Part shown: piece after piece, positions 53,247 to 61,284 of the stretch
Layout of the letters: each line of letters starts with the position of its first letter
Numbering within the stretch: position 1 is the stretch's first letter
NCBI GenBank assembly: GCA_022843805.1
Contig: JALHMY010000054.1
Coordinates: forward strand, 1-61,284
Reading direction: 5' to 3'
Origin: Fuerstiella sp.
GTDB lineage: Bacteria; Planctomycetota; Planctomycetia; Planctomycetales; Planctomycetaceae
Length of the DNA: 61,284 bases
Program-made: the position numbers and the translations under genes
Notes under the pieces: generated by a model
The model's input: the letters and a program-made list of their open reading frames with translations, nothing else
What the model was told of the DNA's origin: nothing
Database searches by the model: none

Positions 53247-53776
53247 TGATGTGCCTTTCTGCAGGTCGCTGATTCGAGGCTCAGGACTTCCTTCAGCTTG
53301 GCGCGGGCCTTCAGAATCGCAACTCCTACAGCGCCGTTGCTGATCTCTAACGTGTGGGCGATCTCGGTATTGGTCATCTCACCCAAATACCGCAACGAAA
53401 ATACAGCCGCTTCCCGATCGGGAAGTTTCGCTATCGCGCATCGCAGTTGCTCGGCAAGTTCTCGTTCGATGGCCACCGCCTCCGGTCGATCAGATTCCGC
53501 TGCCGCTGGCTCAACACTCAATGCCGCCGCACACTTCCGTGTTCGAAGCCGGTCAATCGCTCGGCAAACCGTCAGACGGCGCAACAATCCTCCCCAATTC
53601 CCAACTGCCCGTTGTGTATGCAGTTGAAATGCGTCAAGCAGTGCATCCTGAACAACGTCCTCGGCATCACATGCGTTGCCGAGAAGGCGCCAGGCTGTAT
53701 CGAATGCCATCGGCCCGTGGTTGCGCACGATCGATTCCCAGTCGGGCAATTTGTTCTGCTCCTGCGGCAACCACAA
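53243..53776 (-). CDS. ECF-type sigma-70 factor
   Basis: This 177-residue sigma factor starts at a TTG (reads MWLPQEQNKLPDWESIVRNH). Region 2 lies at about 20-85 (GNACDAEDVVQDALLDAFQL) and region 4 at about 115-160 (LPDREAAVFSLRYLGEMTNT, then a helix-turn-helix EIAHTLEISNGAVGVAILKA). It is followed by the coupled membrane protein. It differs from the two other ECF factors in the window in being paired with a membrane protein rather than a kinase. Confidence 0.88.
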   Translation of the reverse strand: MWLPQEQNKLPDWESIVRNHGPMAFDTAWRLLGNACDAEDVVQDALLDAFQLHTQRAVGNWGGLLRRLTVCRAIDRLRTRKCAAALSVEPAAAESDRPEAVAIERELAEQLRCAIAKLPDREAAVFSLRYLGEMTNTEIAHTLEISNGAVGVAILKARAKLKEVLSLESATCRKAHQ

Positions 53777-53946
53777 ATCAGCTTGAAAGATCTCCCGCGA
53801 TTCTGTCGAAAGAGCAGGCCGGAGATTACCACGAATCCGGATTCAAACTGAAAGAAATCCGCAATCGCGTGAGGATTTAGGCTCAGCTTGACTTCCCTCG
53901 AATCGCGGTATACACTTTGTGACACCAGCCGCGAGAGGACGATACA

Positions 53947-54174
53947 ATGAAAAAAATGCTGATTAAGCACGGGAACAGCCTGGCTCTTGTGATAGATAAG
54001 CCAATCCTGGAAATGCTTCAAATTTCCGCTGACACCCCGCTCGAAATTAGCACGAACGGGGACCAGCTCCTTGTTACTCCCTGCCGTGATAAAACCCGTC
54101 AGAAGAAAATCGAAGCGAGTCTCGAAAAGATCAACGCTAAGTTCGAAGACGACTTGCGCAGGCTGGCTCAATAG
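53947..54174 (+). CDS. AbrB/MazE-type antitoxin-like protein
   Basis: This 75-residue protein has a SpoVT-AbrB domain (MLIKHGNSLALVIDKPILEM, DTPLEISTNGDQLLVTPC) and a charged tail (KIEASLEKINAKFEDDLRRL). It closely resembles antitoxins that precede Doc/Fic toxins. Here the next ORF is short and does not look like a full toxin, so it is probably an orphan. Confidence 0.82.
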   Translation: MKKMLIKHGNSLALVIDKPILEMLQISADTPLEISTNGDQLLVTPCRDKTRQKKIEASLEKINAKFEDDLRRLAQ

Positions 54175-54363
54175 ATGGCGGACGTCGACTTTCTTGAGCT
54201 CAAACGGACTGGTACTGCAGCAGCATTGGTCTTTCCTGACATCAATGGCATTTCGATTGAAGCCAGGAGTGGTGAGCTCTCCGATCTCACCCTCGCTGTC
54301 TCGATGGGCAGCGCCGGCAAACGAGAGATCACACAGTTCTTTGAGTCGCATCAGTCGAACTGA
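54175..54363 (+). CDS. Short ORF after the AbrB-like gene; possible toxin remnant
   Basis: This 62-residue frame starts at the base after the antitoxin stop (TAGATG). Its first residues (MADVDFLEL) recall the start of Doc proteins, but the rest (RSGELSDLTLAVSMGSAGKR) shows no HPFxDGNGR Fic motif. It is either a new small partner or the leftover of a truncated toxin. Function is not assigned. Confidence 0.4.
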   Translation: MADVDFLELKRTGTAAALVFPDINGISIEARSGELSDLTLAVSMGSAGKREITQFFESHQSN

Positions 54364-54469
54364 CACACTCATCGCCACGTTCAGCACGTCCGCCTCGTTT
54401 CCGCATGTGATCGTCGCCTGAATGCCGGTCCCGTAAAACAGATTCGCCGGCAGCCAGTCCAACTCGCAA

Positions 54470-54555
54470 CGCGGAGTTGATCAAACTCAAGGCTTTTTGA
54501 TTCACAACGAGTTTTGTGATACACGGCTGATGGACAAAACACATTGACGCTCAAA
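54470..54555. repeat. 86-bp direct repeat, copy 2
   Basis: This matches 51133-51218 with five differences. It stands directly before a Fic gene 5' fragment, while copy 1 stands before a 3' fragment, so the two copies bound pieces of a Fic locus that was rearranged. Confidence 0.85.
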
Positions 54556-54570
54556 AACGACTAAATGTGA

Positions 54571-54993
54571 TTGACAAAGTGGAGGCTCAGCACCGTTGAT
54601 GAGATCCTCGAATACGAAAGCGACGACGAAGATAACGGCGGAATTGAAAATGTCCGCTCAGATATCGTGGAAACGATCCTGTACCGGCGTGTCCTGAATT
54701 TCGCTCAGGCGGAGATGGAACAAGGCCGGCCTATGAGCAACCATCTTCTCCGCAGCATGCATCAACTGTTGCTGTCATTCGGTCGAGGTGCGGCAAAATC
54801 GCCGGGAGCCTTCAAGATTGAACAGAACTACATCGGTGTCGAGCCGCCGTCTATTCGTTTGAACCCCTTCTTGAACTCATTCGCGTCTGACAGCATGACA
54901 ACTCAGTCCGAACAAATCCTTGAAGACGATCCTGACCGGCCTTCTCCTCCCTTTGCGTATTTCCCAAACATCCTTCTCCTTACGGACTGGTGA
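54571..54993 (+). pseudogene. Fic-family protein, N-terminal fragment
   Basis: From a TTG at 54571 the frame reads RLSTVDEILEYESDDEDN and NFAQAEMEQGRPMSNHLLRS, then MHQLLLSFGRGAAKSPGAFK and IEQNYIGVEPPSIRLNPF. This matches the N-terminal Fic_N region (RPLSxxLLRxxHxxLLxGVRG, KTPGEFRxSQNWIG). The Fic core HPFxDGNGR never appears, and the 140-residue frame ends without it, so the gene is cut short in 3'. Its last 14 bases overlap the end of the convergent lipoprotein gene. Confidence 0.65.
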
Positions 54994-55423
54994 TTTGCGG
55001 CAACCGTGTTGGAGTAGCGGTATTGCGGACTGAAACTGGAATCAAATCCTCTTCAACTTCAACCTCCAGCAAAGAGAAGTTGACTCCGGGCGCAAAGGCG
55101 TCGTCATTCCTTAGACTTTGGTAGTGGGTTTCGTTACTGGCGACGACGAAGTAGGTGCCAGCATCGCGATTGAAGGTAAACGTTCGAAACCGCGGCTGCA
55201 CATAGCTGGTAAGAGCCATGGCTTCCATTTTCGTCGTGGGTGGCGACTTGATCTGCTCCTCGGTGAGTATCCAGAGACGGATCTGGGAGTTCGCGTTTGT
55301 CGTATTGACATTGTTAGTCCGAATCCCACCTGGACCGCCGCCTGGGTTGGGAGTGACTTCAATGCAGCCGACGACGCTGCTGCTAAACAGGACCAATACG
55401 GTCATCAACAGAGAACGATTCAT
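54980..55423 (-). CDS. Small lipoprotein
   Basis: The start at 55423 (MNRSLLMTVLVLFSSSVVGC) gives 147 residues; an upstream in-frame start adds an implausible leader. The signal with lipobox VVGC makes a lipid-anchored protein. The mature part has a Pro/Gly-rich spacer, then a beta domain (FRTFTFNRDAGTYFVVASNE). It follows the DUF1559 gene by about 80 bases in the same direction, a frequent planctomycete pairing. Its role is unknown. Confidence 0.75.
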   Translation of the reverse strand: MNRSLLMTVLVLFSSSVVGCIEVTPNPGGGPGGIRTNNVNTTNANSQIRLWILTEEQIKSPPTTKMEAMALTSYVQPRFRTFTFNRDAGTYFVVASNETHYQSLRNDDAFAPGVNFSLLEVEVEEDLIPVSVRNTATPTRLPQITSP

Positions 55424-55502
55424 CTCTTTTTCCCTTTGGAAATGCGCTTCGCTGCAGCCGGAACCTCCGGCCATCCGCGTTAACGCAGGACAAAAACAAG
55501 GA

Positions 55503-56291
55503 TCAGAAACTGGAAACAACCTCCTGGTTGTTCCGAGTGCAGAGAGCTGCGACAACATCTAAGGACATTGACTCACTTAAGAAGCGTACGGAGCCATCAG
55601 CGAAAACCGCGTTGGCGCCGCCAGGATGCGAGCTGGCGATTTCATCCAGACTGCCGAAGCGATTGTTGATCGAACCTTCATCGTGGCCGAGACAATTTGC
55701 TCCACACGCCCAGAAGCCATAGTTGCCTTCACCGACTGCGATGGCCTCGGCGATCGCGATCGTGTTGCTGGTTCCGTCGGTGATCGAAGCCATCGCCACC
55801 GGTTTCTCGGATGGATCCAGCGGAAACAGGATGCCATTGCGACCAATATCCCGCTTCGCTTTGTGTGATGATCCACTGATTCCGCAGTAGTCCGTCAGGC
55901 CAGCGTAGTTTTTCAATGAACCTGGGCAGGCGAAAACCGGCAGGCTCTGTCTTGACCATATGGAGTTTTTCGGCGAATCCCAGGCGGCCTTGAAGTCGAT
56001 GTGTTGATACACGCTGCCTTGTTCCAGATGAGGCAGGATTTTGGTGGACCAGGCGTGCAAAGTGCCTGCTTCCGCTCCGGCAGGGAACGATCTGAAGCTG
56101 GATTCGAATTGCTGCAGAGCCAGGCCCTGTTGGGCCAGGTTGTTGCTGCAAGTGATCCGTCTGGCTGTTTCGCGGGCATGCTGGACCGCCGGCAGCAGCA
56201 ATCCCATGAGGAGGCTCAGGCTGGCGATGACAATAATGAGTTCCACGACTGTGAAACCGTGGCGAACTCGGGTTGGTTTGCATAACATCAC
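55503..56291 (-). CDS. DUF1559 pseudopilin-like protein
   Basis: This 262-residue protein begins with a type IV pilin-like signal (RHGFTVVELIIVIASLSLLM), then the DUF1559 domain: ARRITCSNNLAQQGLALQQF, the Cys-rich FACPGS, GTSNTIAIAEAI, and SSHPGGANAVFADGSVRFL near the C-terminus. These proteins are widespread in planctomycetes and may form surface or secretion pseudopili. GGAG precedes the start. It is followed by a lipoprotein gene. Confidence 0.95.
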   Translation of the reverse strand: MMLCKPTRVRHGFTVVELIIVIASLSLLMGLLLPAVQHARETARRITCSNNLAQQGLALQQFESSFRSFPAGAEAGTLHAWSTKILPHLEQGSVYQHIDFKAAWDSPKNSIWSRQSLPVFACPGSLKNYAGLTDYCGISGSSHKAKRDIGRNGILFPLDPSEKPVAMASITDGTSNTIAIAEAIAVGEGNYGFWACGANCLGHDEGSINNRFGSLDEIASSHPGGANAVFADGSVRFLSESMSLDVVAALCTRNNQEVVSSF

Positions 56292-56470
56292 TCGTCTCCG
56301 TTTTGAACGACAATGCTATTCGCGATGCCTGTCGTTCGAGCCCTTCACGAATTCGAAACAAATCTGAAGGTGTTTCGGACATTGGAGACTTGCACGGCTT
56401 TGCCCACGGAATAGTCACCACGGAGAACAGCTCTCGGTGACGTGGAGGCAACTTCAAGGAGAGGCCAATT

Positions 56471-57043
56471 GTGAGTTCAGAGCGTAACAGTGAACTTCGT
56501 ACACAAGGGGTGACCGATTTGCTCCAGTCCTTGCCGGAGCGGCAGGACGACCTCTATCAGTTGGTGTATGAAAATCTAAAGTCGCTGGCTCGGAATCGAC
56601 TGCAGGGTGAAGAACACGAAAATCAGTTGCAAGCCACCTCGCTGGTCAACGAGGCCTACCTGAGACTTATGCGGCACGAAAGCGGATGGCGCGATCGACG
56701 CCATTTCTTCGGAGTTGCCGGGGAGGCTATGCGACGAATTCTGATCGATGCTGCGCGCCTCAGAAATCGAGAGAAACGTGGCGGAAAGATGGCCCGGCAA
56801 ACGCTCTCTGGAATAGAACTGCCGGAATCCGAATGGGATTTGGATTTGCTGGACCTGGACGAGGCCCTGACGGAGCTCGAACGGCAATCAGCGGAACACG
56901 CTGAAATCGTCAGACTCCACTTTTTCTCCGGATTGACTTTTCCGGAGTGTGCAGACCTGCTGGGAGTCAGTCTTTCCTCAGTGGAGCGACGTTGGCGATT
57001 CGCGCGGGCATGGCTGCGTTCGAGAATTTCCGGTTCATCTTGA
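56471..57043 (+). CDS. ECF-type sigma factor (TIGR02999-like)
   Basis: This 190-residue sigma factor starts at a GTG preceded by AAGGAG. Region 2 includes ATSLVNEAYLRLMRHESGWR and RRHFFGVAGEAMRRILIDAA, typical of TIGR02999 ECF factors; region 4 has LTFPECADLLGVSLSSVERR. It precedes a Ser/Thr kinase by 110 bases, and the two are probably co-expressed. Confidence 0.93.
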   Translation: MSSERNSELRTQGVTDLLQSLPERQDDLYQLVYENLKSLARNRLQGEEHENQLQATSLVNEAYLRLMRHESGWRDRRHFFGVAGEAMRRILIDAARLRNREKRGGKMARQTLSGIELPESEWDLDLLDLDEALTELERQSAEHAEIVRLHFFSGLTFPECADLLGVSLSSVERRWRFARAWLRSRISGSS

Positions 57044-57154
57044 CGGGGCGCAGCTCCATTTGACGCGAATGAGAGGCCGCCGAGGCGCCCGAGGCGCAGT
57101 CCGATAGCAGTCGATCGATCCAGACAATCCCTTTCCGAAGCAAACGTCTCGCCG

Positions 57155-59899
57155 ATGAGTGATGAAATTTGCATGCCAATGAACAACGCTGAACCCCATA
57201 TCGAATCGCTGGAACGAATCTTTCGTTTGGTGACGGACGCCCCGGAGTCTCGTAGGGAAAGTTTACTTGCCGAGTTATGTCCAGATCCTGAAGTCCTGAG
57301 ACTGGTGCGCGACTTGCTAAAGGCCGACTCGACCGGCGGAATGGTCATCGACAGAAAACTGTTCCCTGCCCCGGTGGAAATGAGCCTGGGCGAGCAGATC
57401 GGTCCGTATAAGCTGCTCCAGAAAATCGGCGAAGGAGGCATGGGGGTCGTGTACATGGCGGAACAATCGATCCCAGTCCGTCGAAAAGTAGCCCTTAAGA
57501 TCATAAAGCCGGGCGCTGACTCGAGGCAGGTTCTGGCTCGATTCGCGGCGGAGCGACAGGCGCTGTCAATGATGGAGCATCCGAACATCGCCCAGGTGTT
57601 TGATGCCGGTGCAACCGAATCAGGACGCCCTTACTTCGCGATGGAATTAGTCAAGGGAATTGCGATCACCCACTACTGTCAGGAACAGCAACTTTCCGTT
57701 CGTGAGAAGCTTGAACTGTTGATGACCGTTTGTCATGCCATACAGCATGCCCACCAAAAAGGGATTATTCACCGCGATTTGAAGCCCTCAAACGTGCTCG
57801 TCACCGAGTACGATGGCAGACCCGTTGCCAAAGTGATCGATTTCGGCGTCGCGAAAGCAATTGAAAATCCGTTGACGGAGATCACACTGTTCACTGGGTT
57901 CGGCCAAATCGTTGGGACGCTGGAGTATATGAGTCCCGAACAATCTCGGATGAATCAGCTGGATGTGGACGTGAGATCGGACGTATACAGCCTGGGCGTT
58001 CTCATCTACGAACTCATTACCGGCAGTACTCCGATCACTAAAGAACGTTTGCGGACGGCCGCCTGGGATGAAATGCTGCGCATCATCCGTGAGGAAGATC
58101 CGCCGTTGCCAAGTACGAGACTGTCCGAAGTGGAACGGGTCAACAGCGATGTTCTGATGGGTTCCGCTCAGGGAAAGAGCTCTCAGGCAGAACGCAAAAG
58201 ACTCTCCCGGCTGGTACGGGGCGAACTGGATTGGATCGTGATGAAGTCGCTGGAGAAGGATCGCGCGCGTCGTTATGCATCTCCAGGAGAAATGGCAAAA
58301 GACATTCATTGTTTCCTGACCGGGGATGTTGTTTCGGCATGCCCACCGTCGACATCGTATCGACTTCAGAAGGCGTTCAAGCGACACAAGCTGGCGGTTC
58401 TGACGACTGGGCTGGTCGCGATCTCGTTGATTCTGGGGCTAGCCGGAACGACGTGGCAGGCGTGGCGAGCGACAAAGGCCGAACGAATTGCGAACGCTGA
58501 GCGCGACCTGGCCAGGGAGCAAGCTAAAAAGGCCGCGGAGGCGGAACGAGCGGCTCAACTTGAAGCCGAAAAGTTTCGAAACTTCGACGAGTTCGTGCGA
58601 GTGAATTTGTTCGGTTTCCAAAACGGGCTGCCCACAGGGACGCTGAGGCAGACCGCAGATCCCAATATCACGCTCCGCGAACTCCTGGATCGAGCCCGAG
58701 AACGCCTGTCGAATGACAATGGCAAAATTGAAAAGCGGACAGCAAACCAAATATATTTGAAGCTCTGGCTCAGCCGGTCAAACTGGAACATCGGTCGCTT
58801 TGCCGAAGCAACCAGCCTGCATGAGGAGTTAGTTGACGAACTGAAAAAGACCATCGGTGATCCGCATGAATTTACTCTGCAGTATGTCGTCGAATTGGCT
58901 CAGATTTACGCCCAACAATATCGCTGGTGGGACGCGCTTGCGGCGTACGAGGAGGCTTTCGTCGGCAGACGGCGCTTGCTTGGCGAGCAACACCCGGAGA
59001 CACTGAGTTCACTCAACAATGTGGCCAACGCATTCAGGCTTCTGGGACTTTACGAGCAGTCTGCTGAGCGTTTTCGGCAACTCCTGGGACCTGGGCAGCG
59101 ATCGAAAGATGATCCGCTGACTGCCAGGTGTCAAGCGCAGTTGGGCCACTTACTCGACCGGCTTGGCCAGACGGACAAAGCGGAGCAGCTAGTCCGGCAA
59201 GCAATCGAGTCGTTTCGCCAACAACAGGACAACGTGAATGTATACAACGCAATGTGCGAGTTTGGGCTAGCTCGTCTGCGACTGGGGCTCTTCAGCGAAG
59301 CCAGGCAGGCTCTGGCCGAGTCCCGCGATCTTGGCAAACAACTTTCGGACGTCGAAAAGCAACAGGTCGTGCACTTCGATCAAGTGGAAATACAATTGGC
59401 CCATGCGATCGCTTGTCTGATGGAGGCGTCGAGCGAGAGTGCGGAGGATTCGTCGATGCCGATCGAAGAAGCAGTCGCATCTCTTCTTAAACAACCAGCA
59501 AAGGGCATCGCACCAGGCGTGGATGACTTGCAGATGCTGGCAAGGTGCCTTCAACGGAAGGGGAAACTGGACCAGGCCGAGCGACTGCTCCGTCGGGCGC
59601 GTGCTATCCTCAACAAAATTTCTTTGCACGGCACCCGACATTCGGCGATCCTGGCGGACCTGGCAGATATTTCCCAGCAGCGAGGAGACCACCTCGCAGA
59701 AAGAGACCTTCTTTTAGAAGCTGTCAACCGTCTGGCGGATCAGGACAAGCACCCTCGCGAATACAATCAAACGGCTAAACTTGAAGCAGAGCGTGCCAGG
59801 CTATATGGCACTTTGGCCGATCGACTTGTCCGGGTGCATCGAGAACTAGGTGATCACGAAGGTGCCCGGGTCTGGCAGGCAAAGATGGAAACGCACTAA
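57155..59899 (+). CDS. Transmembrane Ser/Thr kinase with TPR-like repeats
   Basis: This 914-residue protein has a complete Hanks-type kinase domain at about 83-390: GEGGMGVVY, K115, E133, HRDLKPSN at 206-213, DFG at 229-231 and GTLEYMSPEQ. A membrane helix lies at about 410-430 (AVLTTGLVAISLILGLAG). After a charged helix, the C-terminal ~450 residues are TPR-like helices (QTDKAEQLVRQAIESF, LDQAERLLRRARAIL). It shares its layout with the kinase at 30640 but is a distant paralogue. It may act with the upstream ECF factor. Confidence 0.92.
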   Translation: MSDEICMPMNNAEPHIESLERIFRLVTDAPESRRESLLAELCPDPEVLRLVRDLLKADSTGGMVIDRKLFPAPVEMSLGEQIGPYKLLQKIGEGGMGVVYMAEQSIPVRRKVALKIIKPGADSRQVLARFAAERQALSMMEHPNIAQVFDAGATESGRPYFAMELVKGIAITHYCQEQQLSVREKLELLMTVCHAIQHAHQKGIIHRDLKPSNVLVTEYDGRPVAKVIDFGVAKAIENPLTEITLFTGFGQIVGTLEYMSPEQSRMNQLDVDVRSDVYSLGVLIYELITGSTPITKERLRTAAWDEMLRIIREEDPPLPSTRLSEVERVNSDVLMGSAQGKSSQAERKRLSRLVRGELDWIVMKSLEKDRARRYASPGEMAKDIHCFLTGDVVSACPPSTSYRLQKAFKRHKLAVLTTGLVAISLILGLAGTTWQAWRATKAERIANAERDLAREQAKKAAEAERAAQLEAEKFRNFDEFVRVNLFGFQNGLPTGTLRQTADPNITLRELLDRARERLSNDNGKIEKRTANQIYLKLWLSRSNWNIGRFAEATSLHEELVDELKKTIGDPHEFTLQYVVELAQIYAQQYRWWDALAAYEEAFVGRRRLLGEQHPETLSSLNNVANAFRLLGLYEQSAERFRQLLGPGQRSKDDPLTARCQAQLGHLLDRLGQTDKAEQLVRQAIESFRQQQDNVNVYNAMCEFGLARLRLGLFSEARQALAESRDLGKQLSDVEKQQVVHFDQVEIQLAHAIACLMEASSESAEDSSMPIEEAVASLLKQPAKGIAPGVDDLQMLARCLQRKGKLDQAERLLRRARAILNKISLHGTRHSAILADLADISQQRGDHLAERDLLLEAVNRLADQDKHPREYNQTAKLEAERARLYGTLADRLVRVHRELGDHEGARVWQAKMETH

Positions 59900-60040
59900 A
59901 AAACAGAGTTTGGATTATGAGCTGTAACTCGAGTTAAACTCTCTATAGGGTAGTCGGAAAAGCATCAGGCTCGGCAAGTGCGATCAGAAAACGGCGCAAG
60001 CCATCCGGACGCAGAATGAGCATCTGGCATCTGGCAGCGG

Positions 60041-61042
60041 CTAAGGCGAACGGAACCGCCATCCCATCGCAGACAACAGAATGGCTCCGGACGATTCTCC
60101 CTTCTTCGTCTGCACCGGTTTCCCGTTGCGATCAAAGAACTTCACCGGAGTATCATCCGTCCAGAGCACCTGCTGTTTCAGAACTCGCGTGGTGATGCAC
60201 GCCACGAACGGCAGCAGCAGAGCACTGCGATGCATCCAGTCACTCAGAGTGGATCGCGGAATATGCAGTCCGTGTCGCACAAGAATATCTTCGCTGCGAT
60301 ACGTTGGCAGATGGTCGCCACTCTTGCTGACAATCAGCGACGACAAAAGGCCTGGCCCGGCGATGCACTTTTCGATGGGCTTCATGGGAACCAGTGCCGT
60401 GGTGACTCCGCACTGGCCACACGTGCAGACGTATTTTTTCAGATGATGATTGTGAACTTCCAGTTGCCCGGGAACAAATTCCAGGACGCGACTGAGCTCC
60501 TCACCGATGCATGTCTTTTCGCGCTGACACACACCGCAGACTTTCTCGTCCGGTGACACATCGTGATGATGTTCAATCTGCGGCAGCGCATCCAGACACA
60601 GCTTTCTGTCTGCTCGCTTTTTGCGACGGCGAGCCGCCTTCTCCTCAGCCGCCACAGCCTTCGCCACATCGGCCGCATCTGTCGAAGCATCGCCTTCCGC
60701 AGCGATCAGTTCACCCGCCGGATCGGGTTCAGCGAACAGGCAACCCATGTCGAACAGATGCTGCTGCCGGTTGTCGGGCACATGTCGCTCACGCCGCGAA
60801 CCGTACAACCAGCGGCGAAGCAGACGAACTTCATCCATCAAACCCTGATGATCGACCTGCAGCTTCTCGAATTCGCTCGACGTTCGATCAAAGACCTGCT
60901 CCAGATCGGCATAGCGCTGCTGCTGTTCGGCATGCTGCTGTTCGGCATGCTGCTGTTCCATTGCCCTCAGCAAAGCCCGTTGCTGTGCCATCAGTCGATG
61001 GCACTCGGCAAGCTCCGTGGGAAAGGAATGGGATTCGTTCAT
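60041..61042 (-). mobile_element. IS66-family transposase (TnpC), C-terminally truncated
   Basis: This 333-residue frame covers the first part of an IS66 transposase: an N-terminal coiled coil, helix-turn-helix region (LRRWLYGSRRERH), zinc-finger-like CGVCQREKTC/CTCGQCG, and the start of the DDE core at TDDTPVKFF, where the first catalytic Asp stands. Full IS66 transposases are about 500 residues; the frame ends soon after, so the other catalytic residues are missing. No terminal inverted repeats are identified. A short repeat encodes QQHAEQQHAEQQ (60919-60960). Confidence 0.88.
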
Positions 61043-61256
61043 GAATCGATCAGCGGAATGAAACAGAGATGCCGGAAGGAACAGCCCGTATTGAGCTGCG
61101 GGAGACTGGATCCATGCCCCCTGAGCACATGTTTTTTTGTCTCACTCATTCATGCATTCTATGTGGGTAAGCGTCCGGGGAACCCATTCTTGCCAGGGTT
61201 TGTAGTCTGAGGCTCGGCGTTTTCGAATTCCGAGTCTTTTCCTGGTGAGGTGTGGT

Positions 61257-61284
61257 ATGGACGAGCGGGAGCGTATCTGGCGTG
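61257..61284 (+). CDS. Possible start of a gene at the window edge
   Basis: An ATG at 61257 with GGTGAGG about 6 bases upstream begins the frame MDERERIWR, which runs off the window. It is too short to identify. Confidence 0.25.

Noticed and set aside
53572..54462. Long minus-strand frame of 296 codons
   Set aside because: It overlaps the sigma factor in another frame and the antitoxin on the opposite strand; composition is that of a shadow frame.

Overview
The window looks like a chromosome segment of a planctomycete. Signs include a giant exported protein with a planctomycete-type LETRQLLAA motif after its N-terminus, a DUF1559 pseudopilin-like protein, a TIGR03067-like protein, ECF sigma factors beside Ser/Thr kinases with long C-terminal repeat regions, a Tat-exported Gfo/Idh/MocA oxidoreductase, and several exported or membrane proteins of unknown role. 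The genus cannot be fixed from the sequence alone.

Bases 1-17,700 form an accessory, defence-island-like region. (i) A minus-strand type I modification operon (5301 to 76) encodes two HsdS-like specificity proteins, an HsdM methylase with an extra N-terminal domain, and two small proteins. No HsdR is visible, and the last HsdS is cut short next to a MITE-like repeat. (ii) A plus-strand Pycsar-like operon (5474-9503) encodes a cyclic-nucleotide-binding TIR-like effector, two tandem class III cyclases, and a 546-residue protein of unknown function. (iii) A minus-strand cassette (13837-10294) encodes a small protein, a Rad50-like ATPase with a CPLC zinc-hook motif, a PD-(D/E)XK-like nuclease and a 195-residue unknown; it resembles the ABC-3C/Lamassu organisation. 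(iv) A large serine recombinase (17625-15670) has its own terminator, and broken helix-turn-helix and TetR genes lie nearby.

Bases 18,150-49,000 look more like resident chromosome. A 3,830-residue exported multidomain protein is divergent from an ECF sigma factor and a transmembrane Ser/Thr kinase. A minus-strand dabB-dabA-ppc cluster joins a predicted inorganic-carbon uptake complex to PEP carboxylase, with a divergent winged-helix protein that may regulate it. Exported HEAT-repeat, Gfo/Idh/MocA and TIGR03067-like proteins and a pRiA4b ORF-3-like protein follow.

Bases 49,000-61,284 are mixed. They hold another MITE copy, a VapBC toxin-antitoxin pair, two 86-bp direct repeats each next to a different broken end of a Fic gene, an ECF sigma/membrane regulator pair, an orphan AbrB-like antitoxin, a DUF1559/lipoprotein pair, a second ECF sigma/kinase pair, and a truncated IS66 transposase.

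The best candidates for something undescribed are the two-cyclase Pycsar operon with its fourth gene and the four-gene SMC-ATPase/nuclease cassette.
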